A stretch of 64,000 nt of DNA from Zanthoxylum bungeanum (Eukaryota > Streptophyta > Magnoliopsida > Sapindales > Rutaceae): positions 1-64,000 of the forward strand of contig SKCR01048608.1 of the NCBI GenBank assembly GCA_019454045.1, read 5' to 3'. The notes beneath the pieces were generated by a model, which worked only from the letters and a program-made list of their open reading frames with translations, made no database searches and was not told the origin of the DNA. The translations under genes were made by a program, and so were the position numbers. Shown here in pieces: positions 1 to 13,025 of the stretch (position 1 is its first letter; each line of letters begins with the position of its first letter).

Positions 1-254
1 ATTATCATATGTTTTTCAATTTATTGCATGTTAGATTTATTTGATGATATATAATTATTATATGTTTTTCAGTTTATTGCAAGTTATTAGACAGATATTA
101 TTTTACCATTTAGAAGTTAGATCCAACGGTTACAGTCTTACAGAAATAACAACATGAGTGTTTTGGGTAATTTTTTTAAATACAATAAATAACTGAATAA
201 TTGACTTAAATTATAAGGACTAAAGAAGCATTTACGTTTAAATTAGAAAGACAT
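1..254. other. AT-rich intergenic DNA
   Basis: I see no gene, RNA or ordered repeat here beyond a partial duplication of a short AT-rich phrase containing atatgtttttcaatttattg (positions 7-30 and 60-85). Confidence 0.5.
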
Positions 255-440
255 TTATTTTATTTTTTGCAATGGTTGGAAACCCTGCAGCCAAACCACC
301 CCTTCCGGGCTTATGCGGAGCAGGTAAAACTCCCGGGTGTCCGATACTCTTATAAGAAACGCACTACTTGTATTTAAATTCAGGATCTCAAGATCAGATC
401 CTGAGCTCTACATCACAAAACCACACCAATATTAGAAGAA
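255..440 (-). mobile_element. SINE-like repeat copy
   Basis: Read on the minus strand, this stretch has the same order of landmarks as the repeats at 16370-16545 and 44765-44940. These are a tRNA B-box-like phrase, then a 'cggagattttacctg'-type core (here cgggagttttacctgctcc), then a gtttcca phrase. This suggests three diverged members of one tRNA-derived SINE family. Only the 16370 copy shows a tail and candidate TSD. Internal promoter boxes are degenerate here, so the family assignment is an inference. Confidence 0.4.
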
Positions 441-613
441 AAATATTTTTTTTTTTGAGAAAATAAATCACTTGCAACATCTCTACTATATATCTAAGTG
501 ACAGATAATAAGAACTTAAACAAGACTTTATTTACACATATTTGTCAAATAATGACTGAAAGTTTGGTAACACAAATGACAAAATCATACATTGTTTACT
601 ATTTTCAAAATTC

Positions 614-841
614 TTATTGATGGTGGTTTTCAGCTCCCAAGAAATCAAAATTCATAGGAAGGGTAGAATCGGAATTGCAGTTAACAGACAAAAGGTCAAA
701 GTCGTTCAAGGATGAGAGGTCAGACATAGGGATTTGAACCCGAGGTGCAAAAAGGCAACCCGAAGGCAGAACCAAAGGATTCGACAACACAAAAACATCT
801 GCTAAGACCGACTCGATGTTAGGGATCAGATTCAGTAACAT
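614..841 (-). pseudogene. Possible C-terminal fragment of an unrecognised plant gene
   Basis: A 75-codon minus-strand frame ends in HHQ-stop and has a gene-like, acidic and Ser/Leu-rich composition (LSSLNDFDLL, NFDFLG near the end). An AATAAG sequence directly follows the stop codon on that strand. An in-frame stop sits immediately upstream of the first Met. If this is real, it is therefore a last exon (a possible acceptor ..ctta|g lies inside) or a fragment cut off by the Ty3-type LTR material that begins near 842. I do not recognise the family. It may be chance. Confidence 0.25.
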
Positions 842-1568
842 TTATATAGATGAAGACTGACCCGACCTGATGAGGGGTTGCCAGATTCAAACGTTATTAT
901 AACACATGTGAAGACCGACCCGACTGACCCGACGAAGTCATATGACCTTTCAACCCGACCTGGTTAAGAAGAGATGAAGATGATCCAACACTGATCACCT
1001 CAGTATGCCAACCTAGGTAGGTCGGGGCTGTTGAATATTATGTACATGTATGGATGACGTAAGCCATACGTGAAACCTAGAGCCGTCAGACCGTTGGATG
1101 GGTGTAACGTATGAGTAATGAGCAGTAACGTCCAAGTAATAAGCAATAATGTACGAATAATGGGCAATAATGACAGGGAAATGTGGCCGACGTCACGTGT
1201 GGGAGTTACAGTAAATCCAGTGGCACTATTTAAAGGGAAAAAAGACTCAGTTCAAGGGGATCCCTAAATGGGTATTTCTTATTTTCCATAACTTGTAAAA
1301 AAACTCTAAAAAACTTAGTGTAAGAAAGGGATAAGACAGGTCAGTCCGACCCGAGTGGTAATAAAAACATCATTTTATTATTGTCCATGGACGTAGGTTG
1401 AATCAATTCCACCGAACCACGTTAAATCTTCTGTTTTGTCTGTGTGTTTTTCATCTTTTGTTAAGTTTGTATTTGTTCCCCAAACCAAACAAATTCACAG
1501 TTGATGGAGATTTGTTCGAGAAGTGATTTTTCCCGAATTACCCCTCGAACGAAAATCAGCTGTCAACA
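842..1568 (+). mobile_element. 3' end and LTR of a truncated Ty3/gypsy (Tat-like) element
   Basis: An LTR-like unit runs from TGTTGAAT (1029) to TGTCAACA (1568). It is preceded by a purine-rich aggtaggtcgggg that could be the polypurine tract. Its last ~320 bp match 4690-4997 closely. They also match in layout the reverse complement of the LTR ends at 45827 and 55303: the accacgttaaa box, the caaacaaattca box and the cgaaaat..gtcaaca end. Bases 842-1028 are rich in gacccgac motifs and would be 3' UTR. No matching TSD was found (ggggc before, aactc after), so this is a remnant rather than a clean solo LTR. Confidence 0.55.
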
Positions 1569-1764
1569 AACTCATTGCTTGTGATGAAAGTTTAAAACAT
1601 AAATTAATTAATATTGATTCATTTTATTTGAAGTAAACTTCAAGGCCAGATTTCCTCAGTCATTTTTTCCTTCCAATTTACTTGCATTTTCCTTCATTTT
1701 CTATGTAACCAAAACACCCATTTCTTAGTAACACTTCAAGATTTTTTTAAATAAAAAATCTGGG
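1569..1764. other. Short AT-rich spacer
   Basis: Unannotated sequence lies between the LTR remnant and the hAT element. It ends in the first copy of the hAT target-site duplication (1765-1772, gtttcaac). I see no gene. Confidence 0.5.
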
Positions 1765-1772
1765 GTTTCAAC

Positions 1773-4658
1773 TAGACCTCGCCGGCGGTTCGGTTCCATT
1801 CATTTTTTTAAAACTTTATTGAAAATAAAAAATTGAGATTGATAAAATTAATATAATTTAAAATTATGAATTTGAATTTATATAATAAACTTACATTACA
1901 TAATTAAATTAAATTACAAATAAAATTCTGATCTAAAAAAATTAAAAAATTTATTAAATTAAAGAGCTTGAACTTAAATTTTTAAAAACTTAAGTTGCCT
2001 TCATATTCTTCAGAGGTAAGAGGAATCAAAGCTCACGTAGTTCCATTACATTTAAAAGATATTTCCCCATTGTAATTTTACAATTATTTAATTATCAACC
2101 ATCATCAGTGCCTATTGATCCTTCAACTCCAATTTCGCTTGCACTTGCAGATGCATTGTCGAACAAGTCTTTAAATTCATCAGGGGCATCTTCTTATTGC
2201 TTCAGATCAGCTCGGGTCCAATCACCCATACATGCTGTTGCTTCTAGAGTGCTTGGATGTAATGAAGACCGTCTGACTTCCAATATATTGCTTCCAATGC
2301 TGAAGGCTTGCTCAACCGCAACGGTGGAAACAAGTGCTGCCAATATCTCTTTAGTAATAATTGACAATACATGATATATATATTTTGATGTCGGTTCCAC
2401 CATTCAAGGATTTGAAAATTTTTACTAACTAAACTTTCAGTTGAAAACTCAAAATTTTTAGATAAATAATTATCTAATTCCGGGTTATTAGTCGTGTTAT
2501 CCCTATGTTTTTTATTTCGTTGTAATAACCAACGATCACCTGCGCTAAGTCTTGATTGTATTACGGTCGTTTCGCTACTACTAGATTGTCATACTGATTG
2601 CAAGTTATATCTTCTAACATAATCATTAAATAACTTTATTAAATCAATTTTTATTTTAGCTATTATTCTTATAATATCAATTTCATCTGATATTCCTAAA
2701 TATCTATAGTAAGCAGGTAAAGCACTATTCAAACATTCTAATTTAAATTTAGGATAAAAAATAGCAGCAATAAGATAAAGTAGGTGAATGTCTCTAAAAT
2801 AATGCAACTATTTTCGTTTCATAACATTAATAGCTTCAAACAAAACAATATCATTAGGATCACGACTATCAACATGCTCATCGAGAGTACCAACAATATT
2901 CAAACTTTCAAGAATAAATAAATGTGTTGTAGGATAATAATCTCCGCTAAATTTTTTTGTAGCATCATTAAAAACTTTTAAAATATCTAAAATTTTATCA
3001 CAAATTTCCCATTGACTAGGAAAAAGTGTGATATGTTGAGAAAAAACTACATAATGCATTTTTGTATTGCAAAGCTTGACATAAAAGAAAATAAATTGAA
3101 TTCCAACGTGTTGGAATATCTCGTGAAAATTTTATCGGTTTAATACCATTAAATTTACAAAATTTGGCCAATTCTCTCATAACTTGAGAATATGACCAAA
3201 TACAATTAAATTCTTTCTTAATATGATCACTGAAAGGTGATAACTTTTTCCAAACCATCTTGAACACATAAATTAAGGACATTACATGTGCAACGAACAT
3301 GAAAAAATCGACCCCCTAAATTTGGTTCGCATATTTCTATTAAATCAGTGATTGATGCAGTATTTGCAGATGCATTATCAAACCCAACTGTTAAAATTTT
3401 ACCTAATAAACCATATTCATCAAAAATTACTTTCATCATTCTATAAATATTTTGTGCAATATGTTGTTCATCAAAAACTCTAAATGCAATAAGTCGTTTT
3501 TGCAATAAGTCATTTTTGCATGTTCCATGATGCATCAATCCAATGAAAAGTCAAACCCATGTATGAGTGTGTTCGCCAACGGTCACTCCAATATCAGAAC
3601 AAATAGATAGACGCTATTTAATATCTCTAAATGTTTCATTTAAAATAATTTTACCATCTTTGTATAATTTAAAAATTTGACGTTTTGTTGTATTTTTAGT
3701 CATTCTACATGCATCAGAATTTAAAGCATTTTGAACGTAATTAGTAAAAACAATTTTTTCACCAAAACTTAAGGAAAGATGTGCCATACAAGTTAATTTA
3801 GAAAATTCTTCTCTATTTTTAGTATCAGAATATTTAAATAAATCTAAAGTACTCGTACCTCTACTAGATGATGCGTACCTGACCATTTGAGTTTGCGTCA
3901 TATCAAGTCCAAGTTCAACCGTATGATGTCTTTCCAGTTGCTTGATCATATTACCGTATCCACCAGTAAATTTGTAAGAAACCCCACAATGGTTGCATAC
4001 CGCTCTTGAACCTTCATCAGTATCGATTAAAAGAAAATGAATTTTGAAAACATCCGAGGAATGAGACTTAACTTCTATTCTCCATGAACTGATACTAGGA
4101 CCGCTCTCTTGGGTTGGCACATTTGACATTGTGTTCTCAGATGAGTTTGTCATTTGTTGTTTAAGAAATTTTAATGAATTAGAGAATTGAGAATGAGAGA
4201 ATTATATGATTTGAGAGAATTGAGAATTGAGAAATTGGTGTGTTGAAATAATGAAAAATGACTCATATTTATACATTTTTAGAATATATTTGTGATACCT
4301 AAAATGCCCCTAAAATTAACCATTTTATTACTGTTATTAGGGGTAATTTGGGAATTCCCCAAATTTTTTTTTGCCGTTGGGCTCCCTACCCCACCCAGCC
4401 CAACGGCTACTAGCCGTTGGGGTTTGGAACCTCGTTGGAACCCTAGGTTCCAAACGGTTTCAACCAAAACCTTACAGTTCTGGTTGGAACCGAACGATTC
4501 CAGCGGTTCCAACCGTTTCGTTTAGGGTAGGAACCCTAACCGAACCAGTCAGGTTCCGGTTCCGAAGCCGAAACCGGAATCAAAATCGATTGGAACTGGA
4601 ACCGTCCGGTTCCAACCGGTTCGGTTCCGATTCGGAACCGGAACCTTAGCCGAGTCTA
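1773..4658 (-). mobile_element. hAT DNA transposon with 8-bp TSD
   Basis: The element is bounded by a perfect 8-bp direct repeat GTTTCAAC (1765-1772 and 4659-4666), the TSD size of the hAT superfamily. Its ends are imperfect inverted repeats: TAGACCTCGCCGGCGGTTC on the left, and TAGACTCGGCTAAGGTTCC on the right when read inward. Subterminal DNA at 4370-4650 is packed with ggttcc/ggaacc motifs, as in hAT elements that use arrayed transposase-binding sites. A decayed minus-strand transposase gene lies inside. The insertion split older Ty3-type LTR material. Internal stops mean it is not autonomous now. Confidence 0.9.
2194..4153 (-). pseudogene. Degenerate hAT transposase (BED finger to hAT dimerisation domain)
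   Basis: The transposase would excise and reinsert hAT elements in the nucleus. The likely start is the Met at 4153. The N-terminal frame (4153-3614) has a BED-type zinc finger with CNHC followed by a distal HH pair. Frames at 3538-3227 and 3300-3016 carry the RNase H-fold core, recognisable from GFDNASANT, the Cys/His-rich RCTCNVLNLCVQDGL and PTRWNS. The C-terminal frame 2403-2194 carries the hAT dimerisation signature (VSTVAVEQAFS...RRSSL). Several frameshifts and stops separate these pieces (around 3614, 3227, 2808-2816 and 2589). The order of domains is complete, so this is a once-intact gene that has decayed in place. Confidence 0.85.
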
Positions 4659-4689
4659 GTTTCAACAGGAATAAAAATTAATCACGGGA

Positions 4690-5100
4690 TCCCGGGATTA
4701 GTATTTCTTATTTTTCATAACTTGTAAAAAGTTCTAAAAAGCTTAGTGTAAAAAAGGGATAAGGCAGGTCAGTCTGATCCGGAGTGATATTAAAAATATT
4801 ATTTTATTTGTGTCTGTGGATGTAGGTCGTATATATTCCGCCGAACCACGTTAAATCCTATGTTTTATCTGTGTGTTTTGATCTTTTGCTAAGTTTGTAT
4901 TTGCTCCCCAAACCAAACAAATTCACAGTTGGGGGAGATTTATTCGAGGAGTGATTTTTCCCGAATTACCCCTGTAACGAAAATTAGCCGTCAACAGTTG
5001 GCGCTGTCTGTGGGGACAGTATGAAAAGCAACAAGCACGTTAAGACGATGACAAGAGACATAAACTATAGAACTGCAGAAGTGATTTATACATGGCCAGG
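4690..5100 (+). mobile_element. LTR 3' part plus primer-binding site of a Ty3/gypsy (Tat-like) element
   Basis: Bases 4690-4997 repeat the last part of the LTR at 1255-1568. After the LTR end gtcaaca (4997) comes a primer-binding-site-like gttggcgctgtctgtgggg (4998-5016). The same arrangement occurs in reverse complement at 55282-55303. This is therefore the right edge of a 5' LTR and the start of an internal region. No gag follows; the trace is lost by about 5100. The left part of the LTR is missing, apparently before the hAT insertion. Confidence 0.6.
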
Positions 5101-7125
5101 CAAATATCTATTTTACTCTTGTGATATCAGAACATTTTTAAGGGAGTTAACATAAAAGTGATTGAATGATAAAATTTGAAAGGTTAGGTGGTATAGAGTT
5201 ATTGTCAAATTTCTTGGAGGCGACATGATTTTTCGCCAAAAAAAGAGGTGTGCAAAGATAATTTATCTTGATGCTATTCAAATTATAATTTGAAGAGTAT
5301 AATTTTAAAATAATAATTTTGAAAAAATAATTAAGATATTATAAGTTTTTCACCATTTTAGTGGGATAAAATCACATTAATTTCAAAACTAATGTTGCAA
5401 ATATTTTCCAATATCTTAAGAGACATTACCTTTAATCTAAGTCAGATATTGATATATATATATATATATGGAAATGTTGGAAACACCTGTAAGAAATTCT
5501 CTAATATTTATAGGATGTTACATTTAAGAGACATGTCCATTGGCATGTGTCCTATAAATGAAACACAAATTAAAGGGACGTGTCATCTAAGAATGACATA
5601 ATATAACTCTTGAGTTCAAAGCACATCATGAAGGGGTATAACCTTTAGAAGAATTATATCATTAAATTAAAAGATGTCTACAAAGGTACCCCTACATGTT
5701 TATAAATAGACTTCATTGGGTTCTCATTTAATTCATTCACTTTTACCATTTTTCCTTATACATAATTAGAGAGTCTAACCAAGAATAAAAGAGAGTTTCC
5801 ACCATTTTCAAGTTTGTAAATCTTGATTCAAGGAGTGCCCCTTCTGATCAAGAAGCAACCAAGTATCCCGAGAGAACGTTAGCTAAGAGATCTGTAAATG
5901 CACCGAGACGAGATTAATAAGTTCTTAAGGACATAAATTTCTCGATTTGGTTTGGATTTTTTCCATCTTTTACACACAATAATTTACAGGTTTTTCTGAG
6001 TCCTTAAGTTAGTATTGATTCCTTGATTGCATGTTTAGTATTTATTAAAATTATGCATGAATGTTACATAATATGCATGTTTAATTGGATTACAACACAT
6101 CCCGCCAATAATCTTAATAACTTATTAACATTACATGTGTCGTTTATTCTGGTTTATGCATATATTATTCATCTTTTGCTCTGAAAATGCGTTATGCACA
6201 TGTATTAAGAGCGTTCGAACGCCCGTCAAACGCATAAGAAACATGCCGTGTTTCAAATTTTCGTTCGAATACGGTGATGAACGTCACTTGAACACGATCT
6301 CTCTGGAAGGGTTCGTTCGAACGCGTTAATAAACGCTACACGAATGTAAACTCTCTGAAAAGATTTTTTCAAACGGCTGAACGGATGTTACACTAATGCA
6401 AGTCACACTTGAAATATTTTAAGACTCGAATTAATTTTGGTATAATAATATGCATGATTTAATTTGAGTTGATTCACATATTTAGATTAATCAAATACTT
6501 AGTTAATTACCTTGTTAATTATCATATATTGTACGCAAATTTTAATTGTGAAATTTGGTAATATAAACATAAGTTAATTATAGGATAATTCAATTATCAT
6601 ATGCATGCACCTAGTTTATTATGTGATAAAGTTGTGAAATTAAATATTGTTCACTGATTGTTGCATACTCGGTTGAGAATTAAAAGTGTATCACATAGTT
6701 TTAGTCTGAGTGTTATACAAGTAATTTATTCCGAGCTTGACTGTTTATATTTAATTAATTGTTATATTGAAGTGTAACACTAAGATTAAAAGCCTAAGAT
6801 TTTCTATTGAGAAAGTGATTAAGGAAATTCTGACACCAAAACGATAAGAGCCTAAGAGGGCATGAATTTAAGTAAACACCATACCCTCCTATCCTCTGGG
6901 AATTTTTCTTTGTTAATATATCATAAGAAATTTTAGTTCCAAATTTGAGAACTTGTATTATTTCATATTACTATAAAAATAATAACAAATGGATTCTTAA
7001 TGTAACACATAAACTGAATCATAAAATTGATCATTGAGTAATTTTTCTTGTATAGACTTATTGATAATTGTTTACAAATTTACAATTACACTTGATTACT
7101 GGAAACATCATAGTTCTAGTTGCTC
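5101..7125 (+). other. AT-rich region, possibly LTR and leader of the following copia remnant
   Basis: No host gene is seen. A TGTTGGAAACACC start at 5475, a TATAAATA at about 5700 and AT-rich text up to roughly 5990 have the look of an LTR. The copia LTR at 18053 starts similarly with TGTTGGAAAACC. No second LTR survives because the element is truncated near 9880, so this cannot be confirmed. At 6200-6340 there is a patch of gttcgaacg-type motifs of unknown meaning. Confidence 0.3.
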
Positions 7126-9876
7126 ATGGAGAAAAAGTCGGATAAGTTCGGTGGAGTAAACTTCAAACAGTGGTAGAGCAAAACGTTATTCTACCTGACC
7201 ATACTATAGTTGGCTAAGTATCTCAAGGAAACTCATTCGGGTTATATGGAGGGAGAAACTAAAGCGGCTTGACAAATACGAGTAGAGGCATGATGGCAAT
7301 GTGACTTATTGTGCAAGAACTACCTCTTGGACGGTTTTGATAATACATTGTACAATGTGTACCAAAATATGACTTTTACAAAGAAACTTTGGGAATCTCT
7401 TGAGAAGAAATATAAAATAGCAGATACCGGAAAAAAAGAAACTTATCATGGGTAGGTTCATAGACTATAAAATGATAGATTCAATGACAATAATATCTCA
7501 GCTGGGTGAACTACAATTGATCATTTATGAAATATTGGATGAAGAAATGAAACTTTGTGAGACGTTTCAAGTTGCCACAATCACTGAGACGTTTCATTCA
7601 TCATGGAATGACTTCATAAGTTTTCTAAAACACAAGAAGAAACAAATGAGTCTTGAAGATTTGGGAGTCTGATTGAGAATTGAAGAGGACAACAAGAAGT
7701 CCGAGAAGGCCACCTACAAGACATGAAGTCTAGGGCCAACATAGTTGAGGGTAGAAAGAATAGTAACAAGAGAAAGAATAATGAAGCTAATTCTTCCCAA
7801 GCGAGCCAATAGTTCAAAGGGAAGTGTTACGTTTGTGAAAAATGTGGTCATATGACAAAGGACTGTAGAAATAAGAAGTTTCGGGATAAAGGCAAGAAAA
7901 ATAAGAATGAGGCTAATGTCACTGAAGATGAGCTAATGACTTATGAAATTTCAAAGATGAACCTTTCAGCGGTTGTGACAGAAGCCAACTTGGTTGGTAA
8001 CCCGAGAGAGTGGTGGGTAGACACGGGGGGTTACTTGTCACATTTGTGCTGACAAAAAGATGTTTTCCTTATTTCAGAAGATCGATGGTGGCGATCATCT
8101 TACCATGAGGAACTCGTTTATTTCCAAAGTGGTTAGATAAGACAAAATGATTCTAAAGCTAACAACCGAGAGAAGCTCATATTAAAGAATATTTTACATG
8201 TCCCCGATATTCAAAAGAACTTGGTTTCAGGTTCCTTTCTCAGCTAGAATGATTTACATTAGTTTTTATTTCTGACAAGTTTGTGCTGACAAAAAAACCA
8301 TGTCTATATAAGAATGATACCACACTGGGCGCCTTTTCAAATTCAATGTAATGATTGTCAACCGACACAATATTATTAATAATAATAGAGCTACATCTTC
8401 TGCTTATATTTTGAGTCACAAAATGTATGGTATGGTAGGTTAGATTATGCTAATTATGATACAATGCGTAGACTAATTAACATAGACGTTATACCTAAAT
8501 TTATAATTGATAACCAACTTAAATGTGAAATGTATGTCAAAGTAAAATTGAATAGAACATCGTTTGATTCCATAGAACGAAGCTTTGAACCATTGGAACT
8601 CATTTACACCGATGTGTGTGATATGAATATTATGCAAAGAAGAGACGGTAAAAAATAATTTGTCACTTTTATCGATGATAGCACAAGATTCTGTTATGTG
8701 TATTTGCTAAGAAACAAAAATGAAGCTATTGAGAGTTTTATACACTATAAAAACGAAGTTGAAAATCAACTAGGCAAAAAGATTAAAAGGATCAGAAGTG
8801 ATATAGGAGGTGAATACATATCATCACTCTTTGAATATTGTTCCAACCATAAAATTATTCATGAAACTACTGCTCCTTATTCGCCTCAACAAAATGGGAT
8901 TGTAGAATGAAAGAATATAATGTTGAAGGAAATGATGAATGTCATGTTGACAATCTATGATTTACCCCATAATTTGTGGGGGAAAGCCTTACTTTCCGCT
9001 AACTAAATTAAACAAATTACCTCACAAAATATTGGATAATACACCATATGAATTGTGGAAAGATCACACACCTTCCTACAAATACCTGAAAGTGTGGGGA
9101 TGTCTCGCCAAAGTGATGGTTACTAAACCTTATAAAGTTAGAATATGACAAAAAACTGTTGACGGTATATTCATTGGATATGCTCACAACCATAGCGTGT
9201 ATCGATTATTGGTTTATAAATATGAAATTTATGACATCAATCCAAACATAATAATTAAGTCAAGGAATACAATATTTTTTAAATTGACTTAAAAGAACTA
9301 TTGACACTGTTACAAGTAGTGATCAAATTAACCAAAAATAAGATGAATCTGAAAATATTGAGGAAAATGAACCTAGACGTAACAAGAGAGCAAGAATGTC
9401 TAAGTCATTTGGACCTGATTTTCTGACATACATGTTAGAAAATAAGCCTCAAAATTATAGAGAAACGATGTCTTATTCACGCGCTCCTTTGTGGAAATAG
9501 ACTATCAATAGTGAGATTGATATAATCTAACAAAAGTAACAAAATCATACTTGGGAGTTGGTTGATCTTCCTTTGAGTTGTAAGCAGTTAGGGCTACAAA
9601 TGGATTTTCAAATAGAAGATGAAGCCGGATGGATCAATAGATAAGTACAAGACAAAACTTGTCTAAAAAGTTATAGACAAAAGAATGCATTGATTACTTT
9701 GATACCTACAAAGAATGACTTGATAACTTTGATTCGTATCACTTCAATAAGAATGCTTATAGCCATAACAAATATATTTTGTCTTGAAATACATCAAATG
9801 AATGTAAAAACGACATTCATAAATGGTGAATTAGATGAGACTCTTTACATGGAACTATTACATCACAGTTTCCTAG
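7126..9876 (+). pseudogene. Truncated, decayed Ty1/copia gag-pol
   Basis: The remnant is read in several frames from an ATG at 7126. It has gag with a KFGGVNFKQW-like start, then a CCHC zinc knuckle (CYVCEKCGHMTKDC, 7831-7872). A protease region follows (WWVDTG near 8012), then integrase with GGEY and PYSPQQNG (8800-8910) and the LKVWGC segment (~9100). The first part of reverse transcriptase (RT; VHQM-like HQMNVKT and YMEL) breaks off at about 9876. YVDD and RNase H are missing. Many stops and frameshifts are present. The protein layout is the same as in the 18053-24838 copia, and both share a TGA at the same integrase position (9146 here, 21078 there). Confidence 0.85.
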
Positions 9877-10380
9877 GACGTGACAGACAGAAGATGGCAT
9901 TATCATCTCCCCGAGCCTCTGATGTGTACGTGCGTGATGTGTCATGATTCATAAATGAACTAGCTAATCAGAAATACATAAATGGTTGTTATACAATGCA
10001 CACGAGCATGACACATGTTACACACAATATGATTATATACTTGCATAACTGAAATACTTGAATTAAATGAAACATATTGATACAACATGCTAAATATGTG
10101 CAAGCATTACCCGAACACTAATGGACCATTGACACTTATGAACCCAATGACCGTGATCTTAATGACTGCGATTGGTTCCCATTTTCTCCAAAGCTCGTCC
10201 TCAACATGCATAAAACTTGCAACACAACCGAGAGTGGAAAGTAAGTCGTATAAATGACCTAGCAAGTGAATCCTGAAAAGTTAAACATAACTCAATATAA
10301 CATAAACGACGAATTTTCTTCATACAACATGAAACCTGATTACTAAGTTTCTGAAACATGAATCGTAATGCTTGTAAGTT
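9877..10380. other. Sequence past the copia breakpoint, unidentified
   Basis: Similarity to copia RT stops abruptly at about 9876. The following bases hold no coding signal I can support and grade into the short-motif repeat tract. Confidence 0.4.
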
Positions 10381-11049
10381 GTAACACATATTGTAATTCG
10401 TATTCTATGCTTTGGAAGCTATGACGATGACTGAAAGGTCACAACTACAACTATAAACGTGGATTTACAAACTATAAACATGAATAAAAAATTATATACT
10501 GTAAATGTACCTGTGAGCTGTAAACATGACCCACATATTGCAACATGGACCGTAACTATAACATGCAATATACTCGTAAAATTGATTGTTAACTGTATAC
10601 ATGATGTGCAAACTATGAACTGAATCATGGACTGGAATTACAAACGTGATTGCAATCCTCAAGCATGACTTGAAAATTTACAACATGGCTTGTAAACTGT
10701 AAACTATAAGCTTAACTGAAAATTACACTTTTTACTGAAAACTGTAAACATGATATGAAGTTATAACTGTATATTATAATCGTGAACCTATAAGTTGATA
10801 ACATGGCTAAAATTGTAAATCGTGACCTGAACTATAAAACATGAAAACTATTTAACTTGAAAGGTTACATATGCAACGATTAGGACTGAGATATCTCCTC
10901 TGCATCGCCATTCATACCGAGATCCAACCGTCGCCTCCGCGTATGCTTGTATGTGTCTGAAAATAAGAAAACTTCGCTAGTATCATAATATGGGGCGTGT
11001 AACCTACTTAGTGGGACCTAACACCACATAAATAGGGGAATCTGAACTG

Positions 11050-11111
<62 letters not shown>

Positions 11112-12400
11112 CATATTTAGTGGGAATCTAGTACCCATAAGCATGGGTAACTGAACCGTAATAGTCCAATAAGGTTATCTGAACCATTAGGCATGTTGAA
11201 CTGTAACTGTAATAGCCTAAGAGAGTTATCTGAAACATTAGACATGCTGACTGGGGGACAATACTCTATTGTCATTTTGAAAACTATTATTTACTTGTAC
11301 TTGAAAACATGAAAGTCTTTTTTAGTAAAACATGAAACTTAACTATGAATTTTGGGAAAATCATGAACTGTAAGCATGTAAAACATGAACTGGAATTGTA
11401 CAAACCATAAATCTGAAAACATATTGCGTGAAAATATAAACTGTAAACATGATTGTAAAATATGAACAATGAGTCATTGGCTTTGAATTTCAAAACATAA
11501 TTGCGAACTATACAATATAGGTTGTACACTGTAAAATATGACGCTTGTTCTGTAACTCATGAGTTAAAAACTGTAAATCGTGAACTGTCGTCATACAAAT
11601 CATAAACTGAAAACTGAAATCATGAACTATGATCCTTAAATTGAAAACTAAAAACATAGTCTAAAACTATAAACAAGACTCGAAAATGTAAACTTGAACA
11701 GAAAACTATAATCATGCTAGACAGCTGTATAACGTAAACTGAAAACATGATTGTAACTATAAACATGATCGATGAGAAACACATCAGGACCCATAAACTG
11801 TAATGAAAACTACAAACTTTAACATAACTTGAAACTATAAACTTAACTGAAGCTGTAAAATGTAAACTGAAACCATGATTGACAACTATAACATGAAGTG
11901 AAAACTAAAGACTGAAAACTGAAAACTGAATCATGAATTAAAAATACAAGCACGAACTGAATCCGTAAACAATGAGCTAAAACTGTAAACATAAACTAAA
12001 AACATGAATGTGGACTAGAAATCGTAAACATGGCTTTAAATTGTAGAATCAAACTGAAGGCAGAAGACTGAAACTAAAAAGTGCGACTGTACATATGAAC
12101 TACAATTGTGAACTTGATATCATGACTTGACTGTACAATTTAAACTGTAAACATACATGTAAATTGAAAACTTGTAAATATGACATGTAAGATAAAAGCG
12201 TAAATTGTAGACTTTTAGTATGAAAACGTAAAATATGAATGCATAAACATGACACATACAAACCATAATTGAAAAATGAAATCCTGAACTGCAGACTAAA
12301 AACATAAACTAGAAGCTATACGCATGGACCATAAACTTGTATGACATGAACTAAGAAATCATGAATTGGAAACATATAATCATAAAATGACATGTGTACC
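10381..12400. repeat. Degenerate short-motif repeat tract (TGTAAACATGA-like)
   Basis: Over about 2 kb the text is dominated by variants of aactgtaaacatgaactgaa, with spacing of roughly 10 to 25 bases and no fixed register. A (TA)n run and a small block of unrelated text (10870-11260, including agtgggacctaacacc) interrupt it. Open frames here are artefacts of the repeat. It may be part of a decayed chromovirus LTR, where such text can occur, but I find no LTR ends. Confidence 0.6.
11052..11111. repeat. (TA)n microsatellite
   Basis: About 60 bases of uninterrupted TA dinucleotide repeat. Its length is likely polymorphic and hard to assemble. Confidence 0.95.
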
Positions 12401-13025
12401 GGCTTATGCACACAAGCTCGTTCGAAATTTATTACATATTTTAGAATAGGTATGAGATAACCCTATCCGAATAAAATTCATATCCAGTACTTCTAAATAG
12501 AAACACCCAAACTAAAAACTTAAATTGTAAACACGTGACATGCTAACATAATATGAAATCGTAACTGAAAACATGCATACATGACTTGGAATAGCATAAA
12601 CTGGAAATGTACATACTTAACTCGTGAAGACATGATTCATGAACATATATATGGAAGCATTCACTCACCAAAAAGAGGGGATAACATCCAAACTCCTATA
12701 TTTGCTCACCCAACTGACCAAGCTCCAAATTCATGCTTTACCAACTATCGTCTCAACAATAATAACATGAATCTAACTTATCATAAGCCTATAACATGAA
12801 AATCACATCAATAGTTCATCACTTTCATGGAAATGACCACCCAAACCCTATGTCTTGACTTAACTCAATCCATACAAAAATCATATCAACAAACTCCTAT
12901 CTAAGCATGCTTAACTTGCTAACTAACCAAGATCATGAAAAATGGGCATGAGTCATGCGTGGGTTTCTCCTAAGCTTGAGAAATCCATGATAAATTACAA
13001 AACAAAAGTTAAAATGGAAGATAAG
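12401..13025. other. Unidentified non-coding sequence
   Basis: The composition is normal for the region, with short open frames only. The text around 12650-12980 reads like untranslated retrotransposon DNA, but no ends or domains are visible. Confidence 0.35.

Noticed and set aside
9930..12990. Full chromovirus LTR
   Set aside because: The word content resembles some chromovirus LTRs, but I could not find LTR ends, a primer-binding site or a partner copy.
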